A stretch of 64,000 nt of DNA from Metallococcus carri (lineage in GTDB: Bacteria > Actinomycetota > Actinomycetes > Actinomycetales > Dermatophilaceae), in NCBI RefSeq assembly GCF_011440275.1, contig NZ_JAAOIV010000001.1, forward strand, positions 248,001-312,000, written 5' to 3'. Shown piece after piece: positions 46,917 through 54,910 of this stretch. Position 1 is the stretch's first letter, and the number at the start of each line of letters is the position of its first letter. A program made the position numbers and the translations under genes. The notes beneath the pieces are model-generated. The model worked only from the letters and a program-made list of their open reading frames with translations. It did no database searches and was not told where the DNA came from.

Positions 46917-48669
46917 TCTCCGCCCCACCAGCAGATCCGATGCCGCACCTGGCCCGCGAGCCGATCCCGACGCGGCGGGCATCGCAACCACCGAACCCGC
47001 CACTCGCAGGACTTCCTCCAATGCGCCGGTGATCGGATTCCTCGGCGGGCTGCGGTTCCTGTGGACGCAGTTGATCACCATGCGGACGGCGCTGGCGTTG
47101 CTGTTCCTGCTGGCACTGGCCGCGGTGCCCGGATCGTTGGTGCCGCAGCAGAACATATCGCCGGTGCGAGTCAAGTCCTTCCTCGACCAGCACAAGACGC
47201 TGGGACCGATCTATGACAAGGTCGGACTCTTCAACGTCTACACCTCGCCCTGGTTCTCCGCGATCTACATCCTGCTGTTCATCAGCCTGATCGGCTGCAT
47301 CATCCCCCGGGCCGGGGTCTATCTCCGGGCCGTGCGAGCACAGCCGCCCCGCACACCGCGATACCTGCATCGTCTGCCCGCCTACGCCTCCGCCGACCTG
47401 ACCGCAGCCGAAGCCGGCGACAGCGCGGCCCCGACCGATGCTGCCATCCTGCGCCGGCTGCGCGACAACCTGCGAAGCAGGCGGTACCGGGTCACCCAGC
47501 ACCCCGACGGGTCACTGGCGGCCGAGCGGGGCTACCTGCGAGAGGCGGGCAACCTCGCCTTCCACATCAGCCTGGTCTTCTTGCTGCTCGGCGTGGCCGT
47601 GGTCTGGCTGACCAGCTTCCGCGGCGACCGGGCGCTGGTCGTGGGAGGCGAAAGCTTCACCAATGACCTGGTGCAATACGACGACTTCAAGGCCGGCCCG
47701 CTGTTCCGGCAATCGTCTCTGACCCCCTTCAGCATCAAGGTCGACAGCTTCGACGTGAAGTTCGAGACCGGCAACGTCCAGCGAGGGGCCGCGCGGGAGT
47801 TCAACGCCGCAGTCACTGTCACCGACCGTCCAGGAGACAAGCCCCGCCAGGAAACCTTGCGGGTCAACCATCCGCTCAACCTGGCCGGCGGCGAAAAGGT
47901 CCACCTGATCGCCTGGGGATACGCACCGATCGTGACGGTGAAGGACGGCGACGGCAACGTCGTCTCCTCCGGTCCTGTCATCTTCCTGCCGCAGGACGGC
48001 AACTTCACCTCCGCTGGGGCGATCAGTGCGCCCGACGCCAGGCCTCGCAAACTCGGCTTTGAAGGGTTCTTCCTGCCCAGCGCCTACGTGGACGGCTCCG
48101 GGCCCCGCTCGGTGTTCCCCGACGCGTTGAATCCCCAACTGTTCCTGAACGCCTGGTCGGGCAAGCCCACCGCCGAGACCGGCCAACCCCAGAGCGTCTA
48201 CTCGCTCGACACCCGCGGCATGACCCAGATCATGAACCCGAAGGACCCCAAACAGCCGCTGCGGTTCATCCTCCGACCCGGATACATCCAAAAGCTGCCC
48301 AACGGGCAAGGATCCATCCAGCTGGACGGGGTGCAGCGCTGGATCAAGATCCAGGTCGGCGACTCCCCCGGCGCACCCATCACGATCGTCGCTATCGGAA
48401 CCGCCGTGCTGGGGCTCAGCTTCTCGCTGTTCATCCGGCCCCGGCGGATCTGGGCACGGATCCGACGGGTCGACGGCCACAACCTCCTCGAGATCGCCGG
48501 ACTCGACCGGGCCGACGCCCGAACGGGACTCACCGAAGACGTCGAAGCCCTCGTCAACAGCCTCGACCTGCAAACGAGCTCACGCAACCAGACCCCACCC
48601 GGGCACGGGAACGAACCGGCAGAGCCCGATCCGACCACCGACAACCAATCACCGAAGGAGACGGCATGA
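46909..48669 (+). CDS. resB: Cytochrome c biogenesis protein ResB (Ccs1)
   Basis: 586 aa. Ser/Pro-rich N-terminus, then helices including LITMRTALALLFLLALAAVPGSLVPQ (the ResB hallmark before a large loop) and AIYILLFISLIGCIIPR, a long extracytoplasmic domain, and a last helix (APITIVAIGTAVLGLSFSLFI). With CcsA it forms the system II synthase that moves heme out and attaches it to CXXCH. The 4-bp overlap with ccsA and 8-bp overlap with the upstream gene show an operon. Confidence 0.93.
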   Translation: MNDLRPTSRSDAAPGPRADPDAAGIATTEPATRRTSSNAPVIGFLGGLRFLWTQLITMRTALALLFLLALAAVPGSLVPQQNISPVRVKSFLDQHKTLGPIYDKVGLFNVYTSPWFSAIYILLFISLIGCIIPRAGVYLRAVRAQPPRTPRYLHRLPAYASADLTAAEAGDSAAPTDAAILRRLRDNLRSRRYRVTQHPDGSLAAERGYLREAGNLAFHISLVFLLLGVAVVWLTSFRGDRALVVGGESFTNDLVQYDDFKAGPLFRQSSLTPFSIKVDSFDVKFETGNVQRGAAREFNAAVTVTDRPGDKPRQETLRVNHPLNLAGGEKVHLIAWGYAPIVTVKDGDGNVVSSGPVIFLPQDGNFTSAGAISAPDARPRKLGFEGFFLPSAYVDGSGPRSVFPDALNPQLFLNAWSGKPTAETGQPQSVYSLDTRGMTQIMNPKDPKQPLRFILRPGYIQKLPNGQGSIQLDGVQRWIKIQVGDSPGAPITIVAIGTAVLGLSFSLFIRPRRIWARIRRVDGHNLLEIAGLDRADARTGLTEDVEALVNSLDLQTSSRNQTPPGHGNEPAEPDPTTDNQSPKETA

Positions 48670-49748
48670 CGATCGACTACTTCTCCAACCTCGCTCTGGT
48701 CACCGCGACCGTGATCTACGCCCTGGCCCTCACCATGCACAGCATCGAATGGGCAGCCGCACGAAAAATTACCGCCGCCCGAAGCACCACCGGCAAGCGG
48801 AAGGGCGAGGCAGCGGACGACATCGAGACCAGAACCCGCCCCGACGCACGCGCAACGACCAGCCGCGCATCAGAGGCCTCAGCGTCCACCCTGACGATCA
48901 CCCGGACCGCCGCCCAAGCCACGCCTGACTCACCGACCCTCGAGCCCGAAGGCGACGTCGACGTCGACGATGAACCCTTTGACGGAGACCCGATTCCGCA
49001 GCAGAAGACCGAGATGTTCGGTCGGATGGGCATCTCCTTCACCCTGATCGGGCTGGCCTGCGCGATCGCAGGCATTACCGCCCGGGGCATCGCCGCTCAC
49101 CGCTGGCCGCTGGGCAACATGTTCGAGTTCACCACCATGGCGATGGTGATCATCGTCGCCGGCTACCTGGTCCTGGCCAAGATGGGGATGCGCTGGCTCG
49201 GCCTGCCCATCACCATGGTCGCCACCGTCGGCAACGGCCTGGCAGTGACCGTGTTCTACGTCGCAGTCGCCGGGTTGGTGCCGTCGCTGAACTCCTACTG
49301 GTTCATCATCCACATCACTGCCGCGACGATCAGCGGAGCAGCGTTCAACATCGGCGGAGCCATCTCGATCCTGTACCTGATCAAGAAGCGGGCCGAGGAC
49401 AAGGGAACCGAGAAGGGCTACCTCCTCCGACTCCCCGATTCGCGCCGCATAGACGTGATCGCCTACCGGCTCTTCGCCTTCGCCTTCCCGCTGTGGACGT
49501 TCACCATCGCCGCCGGAGCAGTTTGGGCCGAGTACGCCTGGGGCCGCTACTGGGGATGGGACCCCAAGGAGGTCTGGGCGCTGGTCACCTGGGTGATCTT
49601 CGCCTGTTACCTCCACGCCCGATCGACCGCCGGCTGGAAGGGCGGACGGGCCGCCGTCATCGCCCTGCTCGGGCTTGCCGTCTTCTGGTTCAACTTCATC
49701 GGAGTGAACCTGCTCCTCTCCGGGCTCCACTCCTACGCAGGCATCTAA
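48666..49748 (+). CDS. ccsA: Cytochrome c biogenesis protein CcsA
   Basis: 360 aa. Membrane protein with the heme-handling WWD-type segment WGRYWGWDPKEVWALVTW and conserved His residues on flanking helices (MHSIEWAAARK, IIHITAATISG, CYLHARSTAGWKG). A polar insert of about 90 residues follows helix 1. Works with ResB. Last gene of the ccdA-lgt-lnt-resB-ccsA run. No CXXCH protein is encoded in the window, so its substrates are elsewhere. Confidence 0.94.
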   Translation: MTIDYFSNLALVTATVIYALALTMHSIEWAAARKITAARSTTGKRKGEAADDIETRTRPDARATTSRASEASASTLTITRTAAQATPDSPTLEPEGDVDVDDEPFDGDPIPQQKTEMFGRMGISFTLIGLACAIAGITARGIAAHRWPLGNMFEFTTMAMVIIVAGYLVLAKMGMRWLGLPITMVATVGNGLAVTVFYVAVAGLVPSLNSYWFIIHITAATISGAAFNIGGAISILYLIKKRAEDKGTEKGYLLRLPDSRRIDVIAYRLFAFAFPLWTFTIAAGAVWAEYAWGRYWGWDPKEVWALVTWVIFACYLHARSTAGWKGGRAAVIALLGLAVFWFNFIGVNLLLSGLHSYAGI

Positions 49749-49763
49749 CCAAGAAGCGAACGG

Positions 49764-49792
49764 TTGACATCGATACCCCTGGGGTACGACAG
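49764..49792 (+). promoter_or_regulatory. Orphan copper-type promoter between ccsA and the M23 gene
   Basis: A consensus -35 TTGACA (49764-49769) followed by the perfect short dyad ATACCCC-T-GGGGTAC (49773-49787). The arms match the CsoR boxes but are two bases closer together. It points rightward into the 3' end of a gene on the other strand, with no open frame behind it. Probably a leftover of a deleted gene, or the start of an antisense RNA. Confidence 0.45.
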
Positions 49793-49866
49793 CGACTCAG
49801 CCGTTACCGCGGCACCACCAGCGAGCTCGACCCGTCTCAAAACGACACCCGGCCGCTTCAGGGCCC

Positions 49867-51033
49867 CTACGGCTTCAAGCCTTTCGCAGTGAACCAAGGC
49901 AGTGGATTCACCGTCCGGTAGACATCGCCGGGAGTGACGCCAGCGGGGTACAGCTCCAGGTGTGTGTGCGGGCCGAACGTCCGGCCGGTCATGCCCACCC
50001 GGCCGATGACCTGACCGGCGGCAACCCGCTGCCCGGTGCGGACCGCGGCCGACGCCATGTGCGCCATCAGCATCTGCTTCCCGTCGGGGAACTTGATGCT
50101 GACGTAGATGCCCGCCCAACCGCTGGCCGGACCGGTACCGCCGTTGGTGACGACCCCATCGGCTGTCGCTCTGATCGGTGTCCCGATCGGGGCAGCGAAG
50201 TCCACGCCAGTGTGATAGCGCGACCAGGATCCGACCTGCCCGAACGTGGCGACGATGTTGTAACTTCCCTTGGCGATCGGCAATGCCCCGCCCCCGCTGC
50301 TCGTGCCGCCTGCAGTGTCTGAACTGCCGAGATCGGCAGTACCGCTGTCGGAGCCGTTGTCGCTCGATGCCGAGTCGGTCCGGCCGACCGCCGTGCTACC
50401 GGAGGATGCATTGCCCTTGCCCGCGTCAGCTTCTTGGGCCGCTCGCATCTGCTGTTGACGCTGCTCCTTGCTGAGCGTTCCCGATAGTTTGCGGCTCTTC
50501 TCGGCGTCGGATTTCAACGCCTCTGATCGTTGCCGGGCAGCCTCCTCCGCCCGCGTGTCCTCCTGGCCGGTGTCGACAACCTTGCTGTTCTTCTGGGCTG
50601 CCCGGCGCGCCGCCATGTCGACGGTGCCGTCGAGAGGCTGGCCCGTGCTCTGCTCCTCGCTACTGCCGCTGCCTTGGGTATCGCTGCGCTGACCACTGCG
50701 TGTTGCCTCCCGAAGGCCCGCGCGCGACCGGCCAGAGGTGTCGGCCCGGTGCCCGGTGGAGCCCGCGTCATCGGGCGCGCCAGCCGTACTGGAGATTCCG
50801 GTGACCGCAGGGTTCGCCTCATGGGCAACGCCGGTCATGGCGACCGCGCCAGCGCCGGCAAGGCCGAGTCCTGCGATGGCGGCCGCGGCAATGCCGTGGC
50901 GGATCCAGCTGCGTCTGTCCCGTCCGATGTGATCCAGGGCTCGGCCAGCTCTTGCTGCGGTGCCCGCGCGCAACTCGCCGACGCGGGTTCGCAGCTGACC
51001 GAGGCTTCGCCGCTGGCGACCGTCGGGACTCAT
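49867..51033 (-). CDS. M23/LytM-type peptidase, membrane-anchored
   Basis: 388 aa. Basic N-terminus, one helix (HGIAAAAIAGLGLAGAGAVAM, about 46-66), a long low-complexity region rich in Ser/Gly/Gln/Glu, then a LytM domain with HTGVDFAAP (zinc His and Asp) and HTHLELYP (HxH zinc/catalytic). All zinc ligands are present, so it should cleave peptidoglycan cross-bridges. GAGGAG upstream of ATG 51033. On the opposite strand from the Ccs operon. Could remodel the wall for export machinery or come from a conjugative element. Confidence 0.88.
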   Translation of the reverse strand: MSPDGRQRRSLGQLRTRVGELRAGTAARAGRALDHIGRDRRSWIRHGIAAAAIAGLGLAGAGAVAMTGVAHEANPAVTGISSTAGAPDDAGSTGHRADTSGRSRAGLREATRSGQRSDTQGSGSSEEQSTGQPLDGTVDMAARRAAQKNSKVVDTGQEDTRAEEAARQRSEALKSDAEKSRKLSGTLSKEQRQQQMRAAQEADAGKGNASSGSTAVGRTDSASSDNGSDSGTADLGSSDTAGGTSSGGGALPIAKGSYNIVATFGQVGSWSRYHTGVDFAAPIGTPIRATADGVVTNGGTGPASGWAGIYVSIKFPDGKQMLMAHMASAAVRTGQRVAAGQVIGRVGMTGRTFGPHTHLELYPAGVTPGDVYRTVNPLPWFTAKGLKP

Positions 51034-51182
51034 TCGGCTAGAACTCCTCGTGGGATGGGAATGACCGGACCGCTAGAGAATAACGGTTCGATAACATCGA
51101 TGAATGCTGGCTTGGCCAGACTTGAGGAAATGCTCACGCCTTCGGTGGCGGTCAACGACCGCTCCAGGCCATGATAGGTCAG

Positions 51183-51204
51183 CCACTGCTGTATAGTTCA
51201 GTGG
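51183..51204 (+). promoter_or_regulatory. CmtR operator and leaderless promoter
   Basis: Perfect inverted repeat CCACTG-N10-CAGTGG whose last base touches the cmtR ATG at 51205. The centre holds TATAGT (51192-51197), a -10 placed so that the mRNA would start at the ATG. A repressor bound here would cover -10 and start site, consistent with CmtR autoregulation. Confidence 0.6.
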
Positions 51205-51573
51205 ATGCTGACCATTGCTTCGCGCCTTGACGTCATGAACCGGCTCGGCCGGGCGATGGCGGACCCGACGCGCTCCCGGATCCTGATGTCCTTGCTCGGC
51301 GGCCCGAGCCACCCGGCCGTGCTGTCGCGCGAGCTCGACCTGACGCGCTCGAACGTGTCGAACCACCTGACCTGCCTGCGCGACTGCGGGATCGTGGTCG
51401 CCGAGCCGCACGGCCGGCAGACCCGCTACGAGATCGCCGACCCGCACCTGGCCGCGGCGCTGACGACGCTGGTGGACGTGACGCTGGCGGTGGACGAGAG
51501 CGCGCCGTGCATCGACCCGCACTGCTCGGTGCCGGGCTGCTGCGCCGTGACCGGCTCGGGGGACGCCTCGTGA
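51205..51573 (+). CDS. cmtR: Cd/Pb-sensing ArsR-family repressor CmtR
   Basis: 122 aa. HTH TRSNVSNHLTCLRDCG carries Cys57 and Cys61, and the C-terminal tail has Cys102, the same three positions that ligate Cd(II)/Pb(II) in M. tuberculosis CmtR. Extra Cys at 107, 112 and 113 (HCSVPGCC) are unusual and may add metal sites. Its stop overlaps the GTG of the P1B ATPase gene. Controls the cmtR-ATPase-lspA run. Confidence 0.92.
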   Translation: MLTIASRLDVMNRLGRAMADPTRSRILMSLLGGPSHPAVLSRELDLTRSNVSNHLTCLRDCGIVVAEPHGRQTRYEIADPHLAAALTTLVDVTLAVDESAPCIDPHCSVPGCCAVTGSGDAS

Positions 51574-53486
51574 GCGCCGCCTGCGGCTGCGACGAGCCGA
51601 CCACCAGCCCATCCGAGGAGGCCGAGGAGACCGAGCGCTCGTGGTGGCGCGACCCGGGACTGGTGGTGCCGATCCTCTCCGGCGTCGCGTTCGGCACCGG
51701 CCTGGTGCTGGAGTGGTCGGGGATGCACATCGCGGCACTGGCCGCGTTCTGGGCGGGTCTGCTGCTGGGCGCGTACACGTTCGTGCCCGGCGCTCTGCGG
51801 AACCTGTTCGTCAGGCGGAAGCTGGGGATCGCGCTGCTGATGACGATCAGCGCCGTCGGCGCGGTGATCCTCGGCTACGTGGAGGAGGCCGCCGCGCTGG
51901 CGTTCCTCTACTCGATCGCCGAGGCCCTGGAGGACAAGGCGATGGACCGCGCCCGCGGCGGCCTGCGCGCGCTGCTGAACCTCGTGCCGGAGACCGCGAC
52001 CGTGCTGCGCGACAGCGCCTCGGTCGAGATCCCGGCAAAGGAGATCGCCGTCGGCGACGTGCTGCTGGTCCGCCCCGGCGAGCGGGTCGCGACCGACGGG
52101 CTGGTCCGCGCGGGCCGCTCCAGCCTGGACACCTCGGCGATCACTGGCGAGTCGATCCCGGTCGAGGTCGCCCCCGATGACGCGGTCTCCGCCGGCGCGA
52201 TCAACACCGCCGGTGTGCTGGAGGTCGAGGCGACCGCGGCGGGCACCGACAACTCGCTGACCACCATCGTGGAGCTGGTCGAGCAGGCCCAGGCCGAGAA
52301 GGGCGAGCGTGCGCGGATCGCCGACCGGATCGCCCGCCCGCTGGTGCCCGGGGTGATGGTCCTCGCCGTCCTGGTTGGCGTGCTCGGATCGCTGCTCGGC
52401 GACCCCGAGACCTGGATCACCCGCGCCCTGGTCGTCCTCGTCGCCGCCAGCCCGTGCGCGCTGGCGATCGCGGTGCCCGTCACCGTGGTCTCCGCGATCG
52501 GGGCGGCGACGAAGTTCGGCGTCGTCATCAAGAGCGGGGCAGCCTTCGAGCGCCTCGGTGGCATCCGCCACCTCGCCGTGGACAAGACCGGCACCCTGAC
52601 CCGCAACCGGCCCGAGGTCACCGCCGTCGTCGCCGCCGACGGCTTCGACGACGCCCAGGTGCTGGCCTGGGCCGCGGCCGTGGAGCAGCACTCGACGCAC
52701 CCTCTCGCCGCCGCCATCGCCACCGCGGGCCAGGGAGCCCCCGCCGCGCAGGACGTCGCCGAGGAGGCCGGGCACGGCATCGGCGGCCTGGTGGACGGCC
52801 GCCGGGTGACGGTGGGCAGCCCCCGCTGGATCGACGCGGGGCCGCTCAAGGCCCGGGTCGAGGAGCTGGAGGCCGAGGGCCAGACCTGCGTGCTCGTGGC
52901 CGTCGACGGCCGGCTGGCCGGGGCGATCGGCGTCCGCGACGAGCTGCGCCCCGAGGTCCCCGACGTCGTGCACACGCTGCGGGCCCAGGGCGTCGAGGTG
53001 AGCATGCTCACCGGCGACAACGCCCGCACCGCGCACGCGCTAGCGCAGCTCGCCGGGATCGGCGACGTGCACGCCGAGCTCCGGCCCGAGGACAAGGCCC
53101 GCATCGTCGCCCAGCTCTCCGAGGCCTCGCCCACGGCGATGATCGGCGACGGCATCAACGACGCCCCCGCCCTGGCCGGGGCGACCGTCGGCATCGCGAT
53201 GGGCGCGACCGGCTCCGACGCCGCGATCGAGTCTGCCGACGTCGCCTTCACCGGCCACGACCTCGGCCTCATCCCGCAGGCGCTGCGCCACGCCCGCCGC
53301 GGCCGGGCGATCATGAACCAGAACATCGTGCTGTCCCTGGCGATCATCACCGTGCTGCTGCCGCTGGCCATCACCGGCGTGCTGGGCCTGGCCGCGGTCG
53401 TCCTCGTCCACGAGGTCGCCGAGGTCGTCGTCATCGCTAACGGGCTGCGCGCCGCGCGTGCCCGCAAGCCTCAGGCAGCGGGCTGA
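51570..53486 (+). CDS. Heavy-metal P1B-type ATPase, CtpG-like (SPC motif)
   Basis: 638 aa. No HMA domain; a short N-terminal Cys patch (AACGCDE). Actuator TGES, transmembrane SPC (294-296, ASPCALAIAVP) instead of CPC, phosphorylation DKTGT (Asp338), STHPLA, GDGINDAPAL, and last-helix motif LVHEVAEVVVIANGLRA. Coupled by overlap to cmtR, as in the mycobacterial cmtR-ctpG pair, so Cd/Pb/Zn export is likely. The SPC motif alone could also suggest the P1B-4 Co/Fe/Zn class. Stop overlaps the lspA start. Confidence 0.88.
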   Translation: MSAACGCDEPTTSPSEEAEETERSWWRDPGLVVPILSGVAFGTGLVLEWSGMHIAALAAFWAGLLLGAYTFVPGALRNLFVRRKLGIALLMTISAVGAVILGYVEEAAALAFLYSIAEALEDKAMDRARGGLRALLNLVPETATVLRDSASVEIPAKEIAVGDVLLVRPGERVATDGLVRAGRSSLDTSAITGESIPVEVAPDDAVSAGAINTAGVLEVEATAAGTDNSLTTIVELVEQAQAEKGERARIADRIARPLVPGVMVLAVLVGVLGSLLGDPETWITRALVVLVAASPCALAIAVPVTVVSAIGAATKFGVVIKSGAAFERLGGIRHLAVDKTGTLTRNRPEVTAVVAADGFDDAQVLAWAAAVEQHSTHPLAAAIATAGQGAPAAQDVAEEAGHGIGGLVDGRRVTVGSPRWIDAGPLKARVEELEAEGQTCVLVAVDGRLAGAIGVRDELRPEVPDVVHTLRAQGVEVSMLTGDNARTAHALAQLAGIGDVHAELRPEDKARIVAQLSEASPTAMIGDGINDAPALAGATVGIAMGATGSDAAIESADVAFTGHDLGLIPQALRHARRGRAIMNQNIVLSLAIITVLLPLAITGVLGLAAVVLVHEVAEVVVIANGLRAARARKPQAAG

Positions 53487-54067
53487 TGCGGGCGAAGGAC
53501 GCGGTCCGCGGGTCCACTGCCCGGATCGCTCATGGTCCGAGGCGGACGCTCCTGGTAGCGGGGACCTTCCTGCTCGGCGGTTTGGTCGTCCTGGTCGACC
53601 AAGGGACCAAGGCATGGGCTGAGGCCACCCTCTCGACGCAGGAGCGCATCCCGCTCGTCGGCGAGCTGCTGGGACTCCAGCTGGCGTACAACCCCGGTGC
53701 GGCGTTCTCCTTCGGCGAGGGCTCGACCTGGGTGTTCGCGCTGGTCGCTGTCGCGGCCGCGGTCGCCGCGGTCGTCTTCGCGTTCCGTGTCCGGCGTCTT
53801 CGGTGGGCGGTCGTGATCGGTGCCGTCGGCGGTGCGGCGGCCTCGCACGCCGGGGACCGGCTCTTCCGCGCCCCCGGCTTCGCCCGCGGCCACGTCGTGG
53901 ACTTCCTGGCCTACGGCGACTGGTTCATCGGGAACGTCGCCGACATCGTCATCGTCGTGGGCGCGGTCACCGGGGCGTTCCTGATGCTCCACGACGGCTC
54001 ATCGCCAGAAGACTCCCCGAGTTCTTCGGCACGGCTCAGTTCCGAAGAGGCTGGCGAGCGGAGCTGA
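53486..54067 (+). CDS. lspA: Lipoprotein signal peptidase LspA (variant active-site loop)
   Basis: 193 aa, four helices. DQGTK (39-42), NPGAAFSF (69-76), catalytic Asp124 (GDR) and Asp153 (NVAD) are present. The usual GNxxDR motif reads SHAGDR here, so the conserved Asn is His. The C-terminal Ser-rich tail is extra. Start overlaps the ATPase stop. lspA genes next to Cd/Zn ATPases are known in metal islands. Here the enzyme would process the island's own lipoproteins. Confidence 0.88.
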   Translation: MRAKDAVRGSTARIAHGPRRTLLVAGTFLLGGLVVLVDQGTKAWAEATLSTQERIPLVGELLGLQLAYNPGAAFSFGEGSTWVFALVAVAAAVAAVVFAFRVRRLRWAVVIGAVGGAAASHAGDRLFRAPGFARGHVVDFLAYGDWFIGNVADIVIVVGAVTGAFLMLHDGSSPEDSPSSSARLSSEEAGERS

Positions 54068-54106
54068 CGACGGCTGCCGAGCCGCAGACAGGATTGAGAG
54101 GAGAAG

Positions 54107-54739
54107 ATGTTGGAGATCACGCTGCAGTACTTCGACGGGTGCCCGAATTGGGAGGTGATCGACCGGCGGCTCGCCGAGGCCCTCGACGGCCGATCGGACG
54201 TCCGCGTCGCGCATCAGCGAGTCGAGACCGCCGACGACGCCGCCCGCCTCGAGTTCCACGGGTCCCCGACCGTCCTCGTCGACGGCGTCGACCCCTTCGC
54301 CGACGAGCACACACCGGTCGGGCTCGCCTGCCGGGTGTTCCGCACTCCTGCCGGGCTGGCCGGGTCGCCGACCGTCGATCAGCTGCGCGCAGCCATCGGT
54401 CGCGCGCCGACGTCGGCGGTGACGGGGCTCGAGTCGCCGGTCGGACCGCTGGGCGGGCTGCCGATCGCCTGCGCGCTCGCGCCGACCGCGGGCAAGCAGC
54501 AGCTCGAGAGGTGGCGAGCCTTCGACGACGACTACCTCCTCGAGGTCGAGCGCGGAGAGGCCAGACTGGTCGTGCACTACGCCCGGACCGACGACTCAGC
54601 GCGGCGGCTGCGCGACCTGGTCGCGACCGAGAGCGCCTGCTGCTCGTTCGTCGACTGGCAGATCGACGACGACCACGCCGACCTGCGCCTTGTCGTCACC
54701 GGCACCCCTGAGCAGCTCGCTGGTCTCAGTATCGGCTAG
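54107..54739 (+). CDS. Thioredoxin-like protein fused to a CC-containing domain
   Basis: 210 aa. Residues 1-95 follow small thioredoxin-like proteins of metal clusters (YFDGCPNW with a single Cys12, FHGSPTVLVDGVDPFA, GLACRVFRTP with Cys75). Residues 118-210 (PIACALAP, Cys122; LVATESACCSFVDW, Cys178-179) resemble a short domain usually found alone or behind MerR-type regulators, with a vicinal CC that could bind Hg(II) or Cd(II). The fusion suggests metal capture and thiol transfer in one protein. GAGAGGAGAAG before the ATG. Last gene of the cmtR run. Confidence 0.7.
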   Translation: MLEITLQYFDGCPNWEVIDRRLAEALDGRSDVRVAHQRVETADDAARLEFHGSPTVLVDGVDPFADEHTPVGLACRVFRTPAGLAGSPTVDQLRAAIGRAPTSAVTGLESPVGPLGGLPIACALAPTAGKQQLERWRAFDDDYLLEVERGEARLVVHYARTDDSARRLRDLVATESACCSFVDWQIDDDHADLRLVVTGTPEQLAGLSIG

Positions 54740-54910
54740 GTAGGTGTTCGGGGCCAGCCGCTGGCCGCGGCGACGCCGATGCGCCACCAGCATCGTCGTC
54801 CCGGTTTCTCAGGCAGCTCGGCGCAATCCGCGCGTGGACGGGCCGCGTCCGGGTACGGGACCGGATGGCCGAACAGTCGCTGACCGTGTTGCCGGGAGGA
54901 AGGAATCCGG

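Noticed and set aside
49493-49921. 142-codon frame crossing the end of ccsA as the gene behind the orphan copper-type promoter
   Set aside because: It begins inside ccsA in another frame, has no start after the promoter, and its residues show no family or ribosome site.
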